Shown here: positions 47,057 through 56,664 of the stretch, piece by piece | Position numbering within the stretch: position 1 is the stretch's first letter | How the letters are laid out: each line of letters begins with the position of its first letter | From: Elusimicrobiota bacterium | GTDB lineage: Bacteria > Elusimicrobiota > Elusimicrobia > UBA1565 > UBA9628 | Length of the DNA: 64,000 nucleotides | Direction: 5' to 3' | Assembly (NCBI GenBank): GCA_023249645.1 | Contig: JAHFCF010000007.1 | Location: forward strand, 1-64,000 | Notes under the pieces: generated by a model | What the model was told of the DNA's origin: nothing | Databases searched by the model: none | The model's input: the letters and a program-made list of their open reading frames with translations, nothing else | Program-made: the position numbers and the translations under genes

Positions 47057-47934
47057 AGAAATGGCTCCTGGCCGTTTTTCTGGCGATGTTTGTGTGCCCC
47101 GCGAGCGCCGAAGGGGGGCTTCCTGATTTTTCTCAAGACGTAAAGAAATTCAATGCGCAGATCTCCCATATGGCAACTTTGGTCTTGCCGACGCCGGCGC
47201 CGCTGCCGCGTTCGGTGGATGCTTTTAGTCCCCATCCGGAAAAGACGCTCAGGGACATCGTCCACCGCTTGGCGGAGCACGCCGGGGTGGGGGACATTGA
47301 AAACCGCGTCTTTATCGACACGACCAACGATTTCGTGGATTTCGACTGCCAGACACATGCGCCCTTTCCGCGAGGCGGCGGGTATATCGCCCTGACAGCT
47401 CTCTGTTCAGACGGCGAGTACATCGTGTTCGGCAACGCCCTCTTCACGATCTATCACTCCGTGGATGACTTGGCCTTTACCGTCGCTCATGAGTTCAGCC
47501 ATGTGGCTGCCGGACATATGGCAGAGACGATGAAAATTATTTCCATGATTTGCCATGCTTGGCAGCAGGGTTCCGGTCATGACGAGGCTGCTGCAATCGA
47601 GAAAGAGATCCGAAGGACGTACGGGGTTTTGGATGAGGAGGCCTTAAAGTCCGTCGTGAGGAATGCTGTTTTTGTGCGGTGCCTGGAGAAACCGGAGAAC
47701 CGCGCTCTTTTGGATGCCTTTAAGCGGCGCCAGGAGGACAGAGCGGACGCCGAGGCCTTGGACCTCCTCCGGTTGGCGGGTTTCGATCCTTTGGTCGCCA
47801 AAGCGCATTTCCTTCATTTTCTGGAGCATACGGATGCGCGGGATAAAGTGGAAACCGACGGGCAGCACGACGTGTCGCTCAAGCGCGCTGGGAAAGTGGA
47901 CGGCTATAACACTCAGTGGCTTGGAAATCCGTGA
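47053..47934 (+). CDS. Secreted M48-like metallopeptidase, array member 4
   Basis: 293 residues. Signal peptide; leader LPDFSQDVKKFNAQISHM; HEFSH (TVAHEFSHVAAGHM); insert; then EDRADAEALDLLRLAGFDP. Starts by ATGA overlap with member 3 and ends the array. The sequence is most like member 3. All four genes are probably one transcript. Confidence 0.82.
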   Translation: MKKWLLAVFLAMFVCPASAEGGLPDFSQDVKKFNAQISHMATLVLPTPAPLPRSVDAFSPHPEKTLRDIVHRLAEHAGVGDIENRVFIDTTNDFVDFDCQTHAPFPRGGGYIALTALCSDGEYIVFGNALFTIYHSVDDLAFTVAHEFSHVAAGHMAETMKIISMICHAWQQGSGHDEAAAIEKEIRRTYGVLDEEALKSVVRNAVFVRCLEKPENRALLDAFKRRQEDRADAEALDLLRLAGFDPLVAKAHFLHFLEHTDARDKVETDGQHDVSLKRAGKVDGYNTQWLGNP

Positions 47935-47950
47935 GGCACAGCGCAGTCTC

Positions 47951-49537
47951 CTACCGGCTGCGGCCGGCCATCCTCCAGCGGGATTGCCCGCCAGGCTGAG
48001 AATCCATCCAGCTGAAGAACTGCGGGACTTTCTCGCCATCAGTCATCCGGGTCCCTCCGGGCAGATAAAAAAGAAGACCATTCTGGCTGATGGCCGGCGA
48101 GTGAGACCATCTTGCCGGCTCCTCCTCCACGGACAAGGCCGGATCATCGATGGCAAAGACGCGGTGCCGCGTCTGGCCGTTGAAAGCCCAGAAATCTTCC
48201 GGCAGCCGGAATTGGCCGAAACCCTTGTACGCCCCCGGCAGGAGGACGTGAACAAAGGCTCCGCGGTCGTAGTAATAAAGGAACATGACCGCGCTGTTGG
48301 GATTGTTGAAGACCAAGGCATCCTCGGCATGGACGGTTTCTCGGAGTGTTTGGATGATGTTCTGGGTGACTCGATATTTGGATGTCAGAAACGAAACATC
48401 GGCCTGATAGATCGGCGCGATCAGCAAGGCGATGGCGCCCAAGGCGGCCGTTGCTAAGTGCCTGGCCCCCTTCGGGAGCGCCAGGATCCCCTCAACGCCT
48501 TTGGCCGCGATGAGGAGGTAAAAAGGCAATAGGAATAAAGTGTGACGAGGGGCGAAGAAGTAATTGAAGATCCGGTCCAGGCTCAAAATGCCCAGGAAGC
48601 CTGCCGGCACCCAGCCGACCGCCAGCAGCCAGTCGGGCCGCTTGAGCGCCTGTTCTCGGCGCAGCAGGGCGAGCCCGAACGCGAAGAGGGCCATGTGCGT
48701 CAGTGCCAGGATCAGGCGTGCGTTTTTGAGCCAATCCGCCCCTTGATAATGCTGGGACATCGCCGATGTCCCGCCGAAAGCCATCAGCATGCCCCAGCCA
48801 TATTCCATGGGATGCCAGCCATAGATGTTTTGAGAGTCAAAGCCATTCTTGTGGAGCAATTTCCCGCCCAGGTATAAGTGCCAAGGCAGATACAGGAGTT
48901 CCATGGCAGCCCAACAGGCGAGGAAATGAAGAAGGCTCTTCCTGTGAAAACAAAGCACCCAGGCGAACTCCAGGGCCATGACCAGATGGGCATAGAGATG
49001 GACATGGACGAATACTCCTTGGACTGCCAGGAAGGGGAGGAAGGCGGATATCCCTTCGGATTCAACGGCGATTAGCAGGGTCTCGATGGAGAGCAGGGTC
49101 AACGCGAGGAGGGGTGAATAAAAACCGATCTCCCTGGAGAAATCGATGTGCAGGGGAGATACCGCCAGCAGTCCGGCGGCGATCAGCCCCAAGCGCTGGC
49201 CGCCCATGCGGCGCCCGAGCCGGAAGATCAGATAGACGCTCAGAGTCCCCAGGAGGATGTATGGCAGGTGCAGCATCACGGGAGACGTTGAGAGACGGGC
49301 CATGGAGAAATTGCAGAAGGAATAAAGCAGCCCTCGAAGAGGATCGTCGTGGAAGACGAAATCAAGGAAATCGCGCAGAGAGGAGTGGCTGATGGCTGTG
49401 AAGGCCGCGAAGTATTCGTCGCCGAACAGCGATTGGCTGTCGATGCGCCAGCATCGCAGGGCGCCGGCGATGGCCGCCAGCGCGAAGAGAGGCAGCCAGG
49501 GGGTTTTGGGTTGCGTGGCGGTCTTGGAAGGCTTCAA
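47951..49537 (-). CDS. Polytopic membrane glycosyltransferase (GT39/PMT_2-like)
   Basis: 528 residues with ten or more helices. The loop after helix 1 has SQSLFGDEYFAAF, the acidic motif that in PMT/ArnT enzymes binds the lipid-phosphate sugar; SREIGFYSPLLALTLLS and a C-terminal soluble domain follow. It is likely to glycosylate a lipid or protein in the periplasm. The TTG start overlaps the HldE-like gene as TTGA. It may belong to the same envelope pathway as the gene at 19268. Confidence 0.82.
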   Translation of the reverse strand: MKPSKTATQPKTPWLPLFALAAIAGALRCWRIDSQSLFGDEYFAAFTAISHSSLRDFLDFVFHDDPLRGLLYSFCNFSMARLSTSPVMLHLPYILLGTLSVYLIFRLGRRMGGQRLGLIAAGLLAVSPLHIDFSREIGFYSPLLALTLLSIETLLIAVESEGISAFLPFLAVQGVFVHVHLYAHLVMALEFAWVLCFHRKSLLHFLACWAAMELLYLPWHLYLGGKLLHKNGFDSQNIYGWHPMEYGWGMLMAFGGTSAMSQHYQGADWLKNARLILALTHMALFAFGLALLRREQALKRPDWLLAVGWVPAGFLGILSLDRIFNYFFAPRHTLFLLPFYLLIAAKGVEGILALPKGARHLATAALGAIALLIAPIYQADVSFLTSKYRVTQNIIQTLRETVHAEDALVFNNPNSAVMFLYYYDRGAFVHVLLPGAYKGFGQFRLPEDFWAFNGQTRHRVFAIDDPALSVEEEPARWSHSPAISQNGLLFYLPGGTRMTDGEKVPQFFSWMDSQPGGQSRWRMAGRSR

Positions 49538-50010
49538 CTCTTGCCCTGCAGCCGCCGGATGAGAGCGGTGGTCGAGTATCCCTTCTTGAGCGCCAGGCGC
49601 GCGACCCGGCCCGCGTGAGCCGCGCCGGCGATCTCGCCCTTGCGGTAGTCCGCTCCCTTGACCAGGACGTCCGGCTTGAGTTTCGAGAGGAGCTTCTCCG
49701 GCGTGTCCTCGCCAAAGGCGATGACGGCGTCCACGGCGGATAATCCCGCCAGAATAGCCGTCCTGTCGACAAGACGGTTGATGGGGCGGTCCTTGCTCTT
49801 CCCCAAGCGGCGGGCGGACGCGTCGGAATTGATCCCCACGATAAGGATGTCTCCCAGGCCGCGGGCGCGTTCCAAGATGCCGAGATGCCCCGTATGGAGG
49901 ATGTCGAAGACGCCGTTGGTGAAGACCACGGTCTTGGCTTGGCGCTTCCAGAGTCGGCGCAACACCAGGAGCCGTGGCAGAGGTATGATCTTGTTTTTCG
50001 AGGGGAGCAT
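49534..50010 (-). CDS. HldE C-terminal-type D-glycero-beta-D-manno-heptose-1-phosphate adenylyltransferase
   Basis: 158 residues: a single cytidylyltransferase-fold domain with VFTNGVFDILHTGHL (HxGH motif) near 24-38, VGINSDASARRLGK and DVLVKGADY. It corresponds to the nucleotidyltransferase half of HldE (RfaE2); the kinase half is not in the window. With the adjacent GmhA it belongs to ADP-heptose synthesis for lipopolysaccharide core or S-layer sugar. ATG 50010 is 1 nt from the end of gmhA. Confidence 0.85.
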   Translation of the reverse strand: MLPSKNKIIPLPRLLVLRRLWKRQAKTVVFTNGVFDILHTGHLGILERARGLGDILIVGINSDASARRLGKSKDRPINRLVDRTAILAGLSAVDAVIAFGEDTPEKLLSKLKPDVLVKGADYRKGEIAGAAHAGRVARLALKKGYSTTALIRRLQGKS

Positions 50011-50011
50011 G

Positions 50012-50608
50012 TCAGTGGGCCTTGGGGGCGTTCGGGAACAGGGCTTCTTCCACGATCTCGCACCAGACGTGGATGATGGCGCCGTGCACCTCCTGGACGC
50101 GGGCCGTGGAGGCAGAGGGCGCGCAGAGGCAGAGGTCAACGGCGGCTTTGAGCTTGCCGCCGCGGCCGCCGGAGAGCCCGATGGTGGCCAGGCCCAGCTT
50201 GCGGGCCAAGGCCACGGCCTTGAGTACGCTCGGTGAGTTGCCGGAGGTCGAGATCGCCACGGCCACGTCGCCGCTCTTGGCCAGGGCCTCCAGTTGGCGG
50301 GAGAAGACCTCCTCGTAGCCGAAGTCGTTGGCGATCGCGGTCAGGTTCGAAGTGTCGACGCTCAGGGACAGGGCGGGCAATGCCGGTCGGTTGCGCTCAA
50401 AGCGCCCCACCAGTTCGGCGGCGAAGTGCTGGGCGTCCGCGGCGGAGCCTCCGTTGCCGAAGATCAGGATCTTGCGGCCCCGGCGGTAGGCGGAGAGGAT
50501 CATCTCGGCCGCCCGCGCGATGTCCGCTGAGAGCTTCGCCGCGGCCGACAGGGCGCGGCCGGATTCCTTCAATCGGGATTCGATGAGCGGCTTGAGGTCT
50601 TTGGACAT
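50012..50608 (-). CDS. gmhA: GmhA, sedoheptulose-7-phosphate isomerase
   Basis: 198 residues with a SIS domain: IFGNGGSAADAQHFAAELVGRF, LSVDTSNLTAIANDFGYEEVF, STSGNSPSVLKA and EVHGAIIHVWCEIVE. It forms D-glycero-D-manno-heptose 7-phosphate, the first step to ADP-heptose. Confidence 0.93.
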   Translation of the reverse strand: MSKDLKPLIESRLKESGRALSAAAKLSADIARAAEMILSAYRRGRKILIFGNGGSAADAQHFAAELVGRFERNRPALPALSLSVDTSNLTAIANDFGYEEVFSRQLEALAKSGDVAVAISTSGNSPSVLKAVALARKLGLATIGLSGGRGGKLKAAVDLCLCAPSASTARVQEVHGAIIHVWCEIVEEALFPNAPKAH

Positions 50609-50619
50609 GGCTTCCCCCT

Positions 50620-51678
50620 TCAGGAGTTTTTCCTTGCGCGGATGTAATCGAGGTCCTCGGGCTTGACGCAGAGTTTGGAGGCTTCGCTTAAGTCGTGTTG
50701 GGCCTGCGGCTCGCGGTGCAAAGAGAGCAGAGCGTCGGTCCGCGCGAGGAGGATGCTGCAGCGGTCTTGGGCGGAGAGACCCTCGAAAGCCAAAAGGGCG
50801 TCGTATTCCTCGAGGGCTTCGGCGTATTTGCTGAGCGCGTTCTTGCGGGTATCCGCCAGGATGGCGTGCAGGTGATAGAGACTTTGGGGAGACAGCTTGG
50901 AGGGGGTGGTGCGGCTCAATTCCAGAGCCGCGGCGCAGGCCTGTTCAGTTTCCAACGGCGCTCGGCGGTAGTAGATCGCCTCGCAGAGGTAGCCTTGGGC
51001 CATGGGATCGCGGGGATTGATGCGCGTCGCGGCCTGCGATAGGATGAGGGCCAGTTCGGGGGTGTTCTGATCGAAGGCGGCTTCGGCTTTTTTGAGGAGG
51101 GTCCAATTGTAGGGACGCACCCAGCGGCCGCCTTCCTGCGCGAAGAAGAGGAAGTCCTCGCTCGGCGCTTGGCCTGGGATGGCAAGGCGGTATTGCACGA
51201 GGGCGTTGGCGGGCTCCAGGCGCAGGACTTGGACATCGGACCAGGACCAGGGAGGAGCCTGACGTTGAGCTTGGAATTCCTCCAGGGAGCATTGGCTCTT
51301 GGATTCCTGAGAGAGCAATTCATAGGCGGCCTGGAAATCCTGGCGTTGGAGGGCGTCTAGATATTGCGCCGCGGCTTGCCGGAGCATTTTTTCAGGCGTG
51401 TGGGAGTTGTGATAGAGCGTACCGGCCACGGCGGCCAGGGCCAGGAGCGGGAGGACGAAGAGCCAGGTCTGCCGTCTGTCTTTTTGGCGCAAGCGCGAGT
51501 AGACGGCGCCGGTGCGCGCCGGCGCTGAGGGGATCTGAAGTTGTTCTGAGGCTGCAGAAGGAGCGCCGGATTGCAGGCGGCCGGCCGGGGGGATGGCCAG
51601 GCTTAAAGGAACGCCGCAGCGGTCGCAGTAGTTCTTGGCCGCGGCATTCTCGAAGCCGCAGCTGGCGCAGACCTTCAT
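50620..51678 (-). CDS. Zinc-ribbon and TPR membrane protein
   Basis: 352 residues. N-terminal C4-x2-C7/C18-x2-C21 zinc ribbon on the cytoplasmic side; one membrane helix at ~73-90; then a soluble region with a SnoaL/NTF2-like segment (~100-200) and TPR-like helical repeats to the end. The architecture suits a membrane adaptor. It starts by ATGA overlap with cdd. No family name. Confidence 0.75.
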   Translation of the reverse strand: MKVCASCGFENAAAKNYCDRCGVPLSLAIPPAGRLQSGAPSAASEQLQIPSAPARTGAVYSRLRQKDRRQTWLFVLPLLALAAVAGTLYHNSHTPEKMLRQAAAQYLDALQRQDFQAAYELLSQESKSQCSLEEFQAQRQAPPWSWSDVQVLRLEPANALVQYRLAIPGQAPSEDFLFFAQEGGRWVRPYNWTLLKKAEAAFDQNTPELALILSQAATRINPRDPMAQGYLCEAIYYRRAPLETEQACAAALELSRTTPSKLSPQSLYHLHAILADTRKNALSKYAEALEEYDALLAFEGLSAQDRCSILLARTDALLSLHREPQAQHDLSEASKLCVKPEDLDYIRARKNS

Positions 51679-52127
51679 TTCGCCCTCAGCAGGTTTCGGG
51701 GGTTGGGAGGGAGCAGTCCCGAGGCGATGGGGTCGAAGGCGGCCGGCAGCATCTTGAACACGGTCGTCTTGGTCACCCGGCGCCGGCCCGTGGCGTTGTT
51801 GAGGTCGATGAGATAGAGGACCGTGTCCTTGGTGGCGAATTCCATCATGACCTGACGGCAGGCGCCGCAGGGTTTGGCCGCGCTGGCCACGATGCAGACC
51901 GCCTTGAGCGTCCTCTCATTACGGGCCGCCGCGTTGAAGATGGCGACGCGCTCGGCGCAGATGCTCAGGCCATAGGAGGCGTTCTCCACGTTGGCGCCGG
52001 CGAAGATCCGGCCGGACTCGGTCAGGACCGCGGCCCCGACCCGGTAGCGGGAATAGGGGCAGTAGGCGTGCTTCTGGGCGGCGATGGCCGTTTCCATCAA
52101 GCGGGAGATGATGGCGGTCGTTTTCAT
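51675..52127 (-). CDS. cdd: Cytidine deaminase
   Basis: 150 residues. ENASYGLSICAERVAIF provides the CAE (zinc Cys and catalytic Glu); PCGACRQVMMEF provides the second zinc pair. It deaminates cytidine and deoxycytidine for pyrimidine salvage. The short homotetrameric type. Starts by ATGA overlap with mtnP. Confidence 0.94.
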   Translation of the reverse strand: MKTTAIISRLMETAIAAQKHAYCPYSRYRVGAAVLTESGRIFAGANVENASYGLSICAERVAIFNAAARNERTLKAVCIVASAAKPCGACRQVMMEFATKDTVLYLIDLNNATGRRRVTKTTVFKMLPAAFDPIASGLLPPNPRNLLRAK

Positions 52128-53005
52128 GGATTCTTCCTCCCTGGGACATATTTCCCGACGATCAGCCCGAGTTTTCCGGCTGTGCGGCGGTCGAGTTGCG
52201 CCGGTGCGGTCAAAATGGCATGGGCCAAGGCTGAGGAACAGGGGCAGCGCCGGGGCAGGGCGGCTAGCGCCGGCACGATGGCGGCGATGAGCCGCTGGGC
52301 GTTGGCCGTGTTGGCGGCGAGGTTGTCCACGATCTGGGAGGGGGAGACCTCCGCGCCTTGCTTCCAGCAGTCATAGTCCGTGACCAGGGACATGGGGGCG
52401 TAGCAGATCTCCGCTTCGCGCGCGAGTTGGGCCTCGGGGCTGGCGGTCATGCCGATGATGTCGTAGCCCAGCCGGCGGTGGGTGAGGGATTCCGCTTTTG
52501 TGGAGAAGGCCGGGCCTTGCATGCAGACCAGGGTCCCGCCGGCGTGGGCGCGGATGCCCAGGGATGATGCCTTGGCGAACATGAGGCGCGAGAGCTCGGC
52601 GCAGAAGGGGCGGTCGAAGGTGACGTGGGCGACGATGCCCTCTCCGAAGAAGGTGGAGGTCCGGCCCTTGGTCTTGTCCACGAGCTGGTCTGGGAAGACG
52701 AAGTCGCGCGGGGCGAGCTCTTCTTTCAGCGAGCCCACGGCCGAGACCGAGAGGATGCGCTCGACGCCCAGGGACTTGAGAGCCCAGATGTTGGCGCGGC
52801 CGTTGATCTCCGAAGGAAGCAGCGTGTGGCCCGCGCCGTGGCGGGCTAAAAAAGCGCAGGGGACGTCTTCGAGGGTGCCCAACAGGATCGGTCCCGAGGG
52901 GTTGCCGAAGGGGGTCTTCACGCGCCGGACTCGGCGCGCCGAGAGCCCCGGCATGTCGTAGAATCCGCTTCCGCCGATGATTCCGATCAAAGCGTTCGTC
53001 TTCAT
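52124..53005 (-). CDS. mtnP: S-methyl-5'-thioadenosine phosphorylase
   Basis: 293 residues of the PNP/MTAP family. [14 protein letters not shown] at the start, [43 protein letters not shown] and [20 protein letters not shown] are characteristic. It cleaves methylthioadenosine to adenine and methylthioribose-1-phosphate. Overlaps glyA and cdd by 4 nt each. Specificity between MTA and inosine cannot be fixed with certainty. Confidence 0.9.
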   Translation of the reverse strand: MKTNALIGIIGGSGFYDMPGLSARRVRRVKTPFGNPSGPILLGTLEDVPCAFLARHGAGHTLLPSEINGRANIWALKSLGVERILSVSAVGSLKEELAPRDFVFPDQLVDKTKGRTSTFFGEGIVAHVTFDRPFCAELSRLMFAKASSLGIRAHAGGTLVCMQGPAFSTKAESLTHRRLGYDIIGMTASPEAQLAREAEICYAPMSLVTDYDCWKQGAEVSPSQIVDNLAANTANAQRLIAAIVPALAALPRRCPCSSALAHAILTAPAQLDRRTAGKLGLIVGKYVPGRKNP

Positions 53006-54264
53006 GGGGCCTCCAGCCTCCTTAAGAGTTCCGGATAGATGGGGAATCGGTTGCAGAGCCGGCGCACCTCGTCCCGGATGGCGGTCAGTTTTTTGTCGTC
53101 GGCGCGGGCGCAGAGGGCCTCGTCGATGTGGAGGGCGATCTGCTCCATCTCATCGACCCCCATGCCGCGGGTCGTGACCGCCGGCGTGCCGATGCGGATG
53201 CCTGAGGCGATCATGGGTTTCTGGGGATCGTAAGGGATGGCGTTCTTGTTGACCGTGATGCCGGCCTTATCCAGCGCGATCTCGGCGTCGCGGCCCGTGA
53301 CGTTCTTGGGGCGCAGGTCCACGGAGAAGAGGTGGCAGTCCGTGCCCCCGGCCACGATGCGCAACCCGCGCGAGGCGAGGGCCGAGGCCAGGCGCTTGGC
53401 ATTGGCCTTGACCTGCTTCTGGTAGGTCTTGAATTCGGGCCTGAGGGCCTCGGCAAAGCACACAGCCTTGGCCGCGATGATGTGCATCAAAGGGCCGCCC
53501 TGGGTGCCGGGGAAGTTGATCCTGTCCACGGCGGCCGCATGGCGGGCTTGGGAGAGGATCAGGCCTCCGCGCGGGCCGCGCAGGGTCTTGTGCGTGGTGG
53601 AGGTCGTGAAGTCCGTGTAGGGGACGGAGGAGGGGTATTCTCCCGCGGCCACAAGGCCGGCGTAATGGGCGATGTCTGCCGCGAAATAAGCGCCGACCGA
53701 GTCCGCGATCTTTTTCAAGCGCGCCCAGTCGAAGACGCGGGAGTAGTTCGAGGCCCCGGCGAAGATCATCTTGGGTTTGTGCTCGTGGGCCAGGCGCTCG
53801 GCCTCGTCGTAGTCGATGAGCTCGTCGTCCTGGCGCACGTTGATGGGCACGATCTTGAAGAACTTGCCCGAGAAGTTCAGAGGATGGCCGTGGGAGAGGT
53901 GCCCGCCGTGGGCGAGGTTGAGGCCCATCACCGTGTCCCCCGGGGTCAAGACCGAGAGGTACATGGCGATGTTGGCCTGGGTCCCGGAATGGGGCTGGAC
54001 ATTGGCGTGCTCGGCGCCGAAGAGTTTTTTGGCCCGTGAGATGGCCAGGTTCTCGACGATGTCGACGAACTCGCAGCCGCCGTAATAGCGCTTGCCCGGA
54101 TAGCCCTCGGCGTATTTGTTGGTCAAGACCGAGCCTTGGGCTTCGAGGACGGCTTGCGACGTGTAATTCTCCGAGGCGATGAGCTCGAGGTTGTCCGCCT
54201 GCCGTCGGGTCTCCCGGCGGATGGCGTCGAAGACTTCAGGGTCCTGGTTTTTGAGTTCGTCCAT
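53002..54264 (-). CDS. glyA: Serine hydroxymethyltransferase
   Basis: 420 residues. [48 protein letters not shown] and the PLP-lysine motif [15 protein letters not shown] are all intact. It interconverts serine and glycine with tetrahydrofolate. It overlaps the 3' end of the Sua5-phosphatase gene by 29 nt. Confidence 0.97.
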   Translation of the reverse strand: MDELKNQDPEVFDAIRRETRRQADNLELIASENYTSQAVLEAQGSVLTNKYAEGYPGKRYYGGCEFVDIVENLAISRAKKLFGAEHANVQPHSGTQANIAMYLSVLTPGDTVMGLNLAHGGHLSHGHPLNFSGKFFKIVPINVRQDDELIDYDEAERLAHEHKPKMIFAGASNYSRVFDWARLKKIADSVGAYFAADIAHYAGLVAAGEYPSSVPYTDFTTSTTHKTLRGPRGGLILSQARHAAAVDRINFPGTQGGPLMHIIAAKAVCFAEALRPEFKTYQKQVKANAKRLASALASRGLRIVAGGTDCHLFSVDLRPKNVTGRDAEIALDKAGITVNKNAIPYDPQKPMIASGIRIGTPAVTTRGMGVDEMEQIALHIDEALCARADDKKLTAIRDEVRRLCNRFPIYPELLRRLEAP

Positions 54265-55306
54265 GGCGGGCGATCACCTCCTGGAGGGATTGCTTGATCT
54301 CGCGGCAGGCGGCGGCGTAGACCGGTTCAGGCTTGCCGATGGGATCGGCGACGTCTGTGCTTTTGAGGGGGCGCATCTTGTAGGCGACCTGGGGCCATTG
54401 GTCCAGGATGTCCTCTTGGTGGCGGCGCTCCATGACGAGGATCAAGTCCGCCTCCTCCACGAGCTCTCGGGTCACGTGCCGGGCGACGTGGAGAAAGTCC
54501 TGGATGCCTTCCGGAGCCAGGGCCGTCCTCACGGCGGGCGGCACGGGGAAATAAGGCTCCGCTTCGGTCCCCGCCGAGCCGATGGTCCAGTCCAGGCCGC
54601 GTTCCTTGGAGAGTTTTTTGAATAGGAGTTCGGCCATGAGGCTGCGGCAGGTGTTTCCCGTGCACACGAAAAGGATGTGCGGCCGCACGGCTAGGATCTC
54701 AGCGGCGGGGATCATCCCTTCGCGTAGGATGAGAACGGGCGAGGCTGCCGCGTCGACCACGGTGGATTGCCGGCCGGGCACTGGGCCGGCATCGATGGAG
54801 AAAGCGATCTTCTCGGCGAAGGCGCGCGCGATGGCCGCGCCGTCGCTGAGCGGCGGCTCGCCCGAGAGGTTGGCGCTCGTCGAGGCCCAGGGAGTCCCGG
54901 AGCGTTCGAGAAGCCGGCGGGTCATGCTCTGGGCCGGCACGCGCACGGCCAGGGTCGGGCCGGCGGAGCAGGCCAAGAGCCGTCCGGCCGGATTGGCTCG
55001 CAGCACGAGGGTCAAGCCGCCGGGCCAGAATCTCCGAACCAAGGCCTCGGCCTGCGGTGTCCACTCGACCCAGCGGCGAGCCTCGGCGCTGGAGGCCGCC
55101 AGCAGCGGCAGGGGTTTCTTCGGGTCGCGGGCTTTGAGGCGGTAGAGACTCTCGACCCCCGCGCGGCTCAAGGCCGATGTGCCCAAGCCGTAAACCGTAT
55201 CCGTGGGGAACGCGACGATCTCCCCGCGCCCGGCCGCTTGGACCGCGCGATCCAGCGCTTCATCGGGCAGCGCGCCCTGCGGGTTCAGGGACAAGACTTC
55301 AGCCAT
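54236..55306 (-). CDS. Fusion of Sua5/YrdC threonylcarbamoyl-AMP synthase and low-MW protein-tyrosine phosphatase
   Basis: 356 residues. Residues 10-205 are YrdC/Sua5-like: [45 protein letters not shown] and SSTVVDA-type ending. Residues 208-350 are a low-molecular-weight phosphatase with the P-loop VCTGNTCRS (C215, R221) and the general acid D321-P322. The first half makes threonylcarbamoyl-AMP for tRNA t6A37. Why a phosphatase is joined to it is not known; related arrangements exist elsewhere. ATG 55306 lies in the end of rsmI. Upstream in-frame codons give an Arg/Cys-rich leader that does not look native. Confidence 0.88.
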   Translation of the reverse strand: MAEVLSLNPQGALPDEALDRAVQAAGRGEIVAFPTDTVYGLGTSALSRAGVESLYRLKARDPKKPLPLLAASSAEARRWVEWTPQAEALVRRFWPGGLTLVLRANPAGRLLACSAGPTLAVRVPAQSMTRRLLERSGTPWASTSANLSGEPPLSDGAAIARAFAEKIAFSIDAGPVPGRQSTVVDAAASPVLILREGMIPAAEILAVRPHILFVCTGNTCRSLMAELLFKKLSKERGLDWTIGSAGTEAEPYFPVPPAVRTALAPEGIQDFLHVARHVTRELVEEADLILVMERRHQEDILDQWPQVAYKMRPLKSTDVADPIGKPEPVYAAACREIKQSLQEVIARHGRTQKPGP

Positions 55307-55976
55307 GGGCCTCCTCGGGATGCAGCACCACCACGAATTCGCCGAGGATCTCCGGACGACGCACAAGATCGGCATGGACCGTTTGCGTCGTACCGCAGAG
55401 CCATTCCTCATGGAGTTTGGAGAGCTCCCGCACCACGCAGGCCTGGGCCTGGGGCCCGAGGGTCTCTAGGGCCGCGGCCAAGAGCGAGACCACGCGGAAG
55501 GGCGACTCGTAGATGACCAGGGTGCGGCCCAGGGCGGCGGTCTCCTGGAGGATCTTCTTTTTCTTCCCGTCGGAGCGGGGCAGAAAACCAAGAAAGACGA
55601 AGGAGTCCCCCGGCAGGCCCGAGCCGGCCACGGCCGCCGCGGCCGCCGTGGGGCCGGGCAGGACCGTGACCGCGATCCCGTTCTGGCGCGCCAGGGCCAC
55701 CAGCTTGCGGCCCGGGTCCGAGACCACGGGCAGGCCCGAGTCCGAGACCAGGGCGAGGGCCTCTCCGGCCTTGAGGCGTTCGATCAGGCGGCGATTGTCG
55801 CGGTCGTCATACTCGTTGTAGCGCGCCACGGGCGTGTGGATGGAGAAATGGGACAAAAGAGCCCGCGTGCGCCGCGTATCCTCGCAATAGACGACGGCCG
55901 CCTCGCGCAGGGCCCTCAAAGAACGGGGAGAGATATCCTCGAGATTGCCCAGGGGCGTGGGCACCAGGGAAAGCAT
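55299..55976 (-). CDS. rsmI: RsmI, 16S rRNA 2'-O-ribose C1402 methyltransferase
   Basis: 225 residues of the tetrapyrrole-methylase fold. LVPTPLGNLEDISPRSLRAL, CEDTRRTRALLSHF, LVSDSGLPVVSDPG and LPGPTAAAAAVAGSGLP are family marks. It methylates C1402 in the decoding centre. The start overlaps the HD-GYP stop by 1 nt. The length is shorter than E. coli RsmI because the C-terminal extension is absent. Confidence 0.93.
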   Translation of the reverse strand: MLSLVPTPLGNLEDISPRSLRALREAAVVYCEDTRRTRALLSHFSIHTPVARYNEYDDRDNRRLIERLKAGEALALVSDSGLPVVSDPGRKLVALARQNGIAVTVLPGPTAAAAAVAGSGLPGDSFVFLGFLPRSDGKKKKILQETAALGRTLVIYESPFRVVSLLAAALETLGPQAQACVVRELSKLHEEWLCGTTQTVHADLVRRPEILGEFVVVLHPEEAHG

Positions 55977-56647
55977 CAGGCCCCCGGCGCCTCGATCTTG
56001 AGGAAGGCCTCCACCACCTGGGGGTCGAATTGAGTGCCCGTGCAGCGGCGCAGCTCGAGCAGGGCTGCTTCGCGCGGCAGGGCCTTGCGGTAGGGTCGAT
56101 CCGAGGTCATCGCATCCCAGGCGTCGATGACCGCGATGATGCGCGAACCCAAGGGGATGTCCTCTCCCTGTAGGCCCGACGGATAGCCGCTGCCGTCGTA
56201 GTGTTCCTGGTGGGAGAAGACGATCCGGGCGACCGGCCCCAGCGACGGGACCAGGGCGAGTATCTGATAACCGATGGCTGGGTGACGCTTGAGGATCTCA
56301 TATTCCTGCGGCGTGAGAGGGCTGGGCTTGAGGAGCAGGGATTGGTCGATGGCGATCTTGCCGATGTCGTGCAGGAGCGCGGCGTATTCGACGTGGAGTG
56401 CCGTCGCGGCCGGGATCTTGAGCTCTGCGGTCAGGCGCCGGGCTTGGCTGCGGGCGCGGCCCGAATGTTCGCGGGTGTAGGCGTCTTTTAAGTCCACGGC
56501 CAGGGCCAGGGCCTCGACGAATTCCAGGGGCACGGCCGTGGAGGCGAGAGGAAGGGTCTGGCACGCGAGAAGCTTTCTGAGGGCGAGCAGAAGAGCGACG
56601 GCCAAGGCCGCGCAGACAGCGAGCAGGATCCCGTCCAGAGGGGACAT
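55976..56647 (-). CDS. Membrane-anchored HD-GYP phosphodiesterase
   Basis: 223 residues: one N-terminal helix (about 7-28) and an HD-GYP domain. H93-D94 (LLHDIGKI) and the HQEHYDGSGYP motif (146-156) are intact apart from Gln at the second His of the usual HHE; VIDAWDAMTSDRPYR follows. It probably hydrolyses c-di-GMP, the counterpart of the GGDEF protein at 13590. It has no sensor domain in the visible part. Confidence 0.9.
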   Translation of the reverse strand: MSPLDGILLAVCAALAVALLLALRKLLACQTLPLASTAVPLEFVEALALAVDLKDAYTREHSGRARSQARRLTAELKIPAATALHVEYAALLHDIGKIAIDQSLLLKPSPLTPQEYEILKRHPAIGYQILALVPSLGPVARIVFSHQEHYDGSGYPSGLQGEDIPLGSRIIAVIDAWDAMTSDRPYRKALPREAALLELRRCTGTQFDPQVVEAFLKIEAPGA

Positions 56648-56664
56648 GGGCTTAGGTTAGCAAA

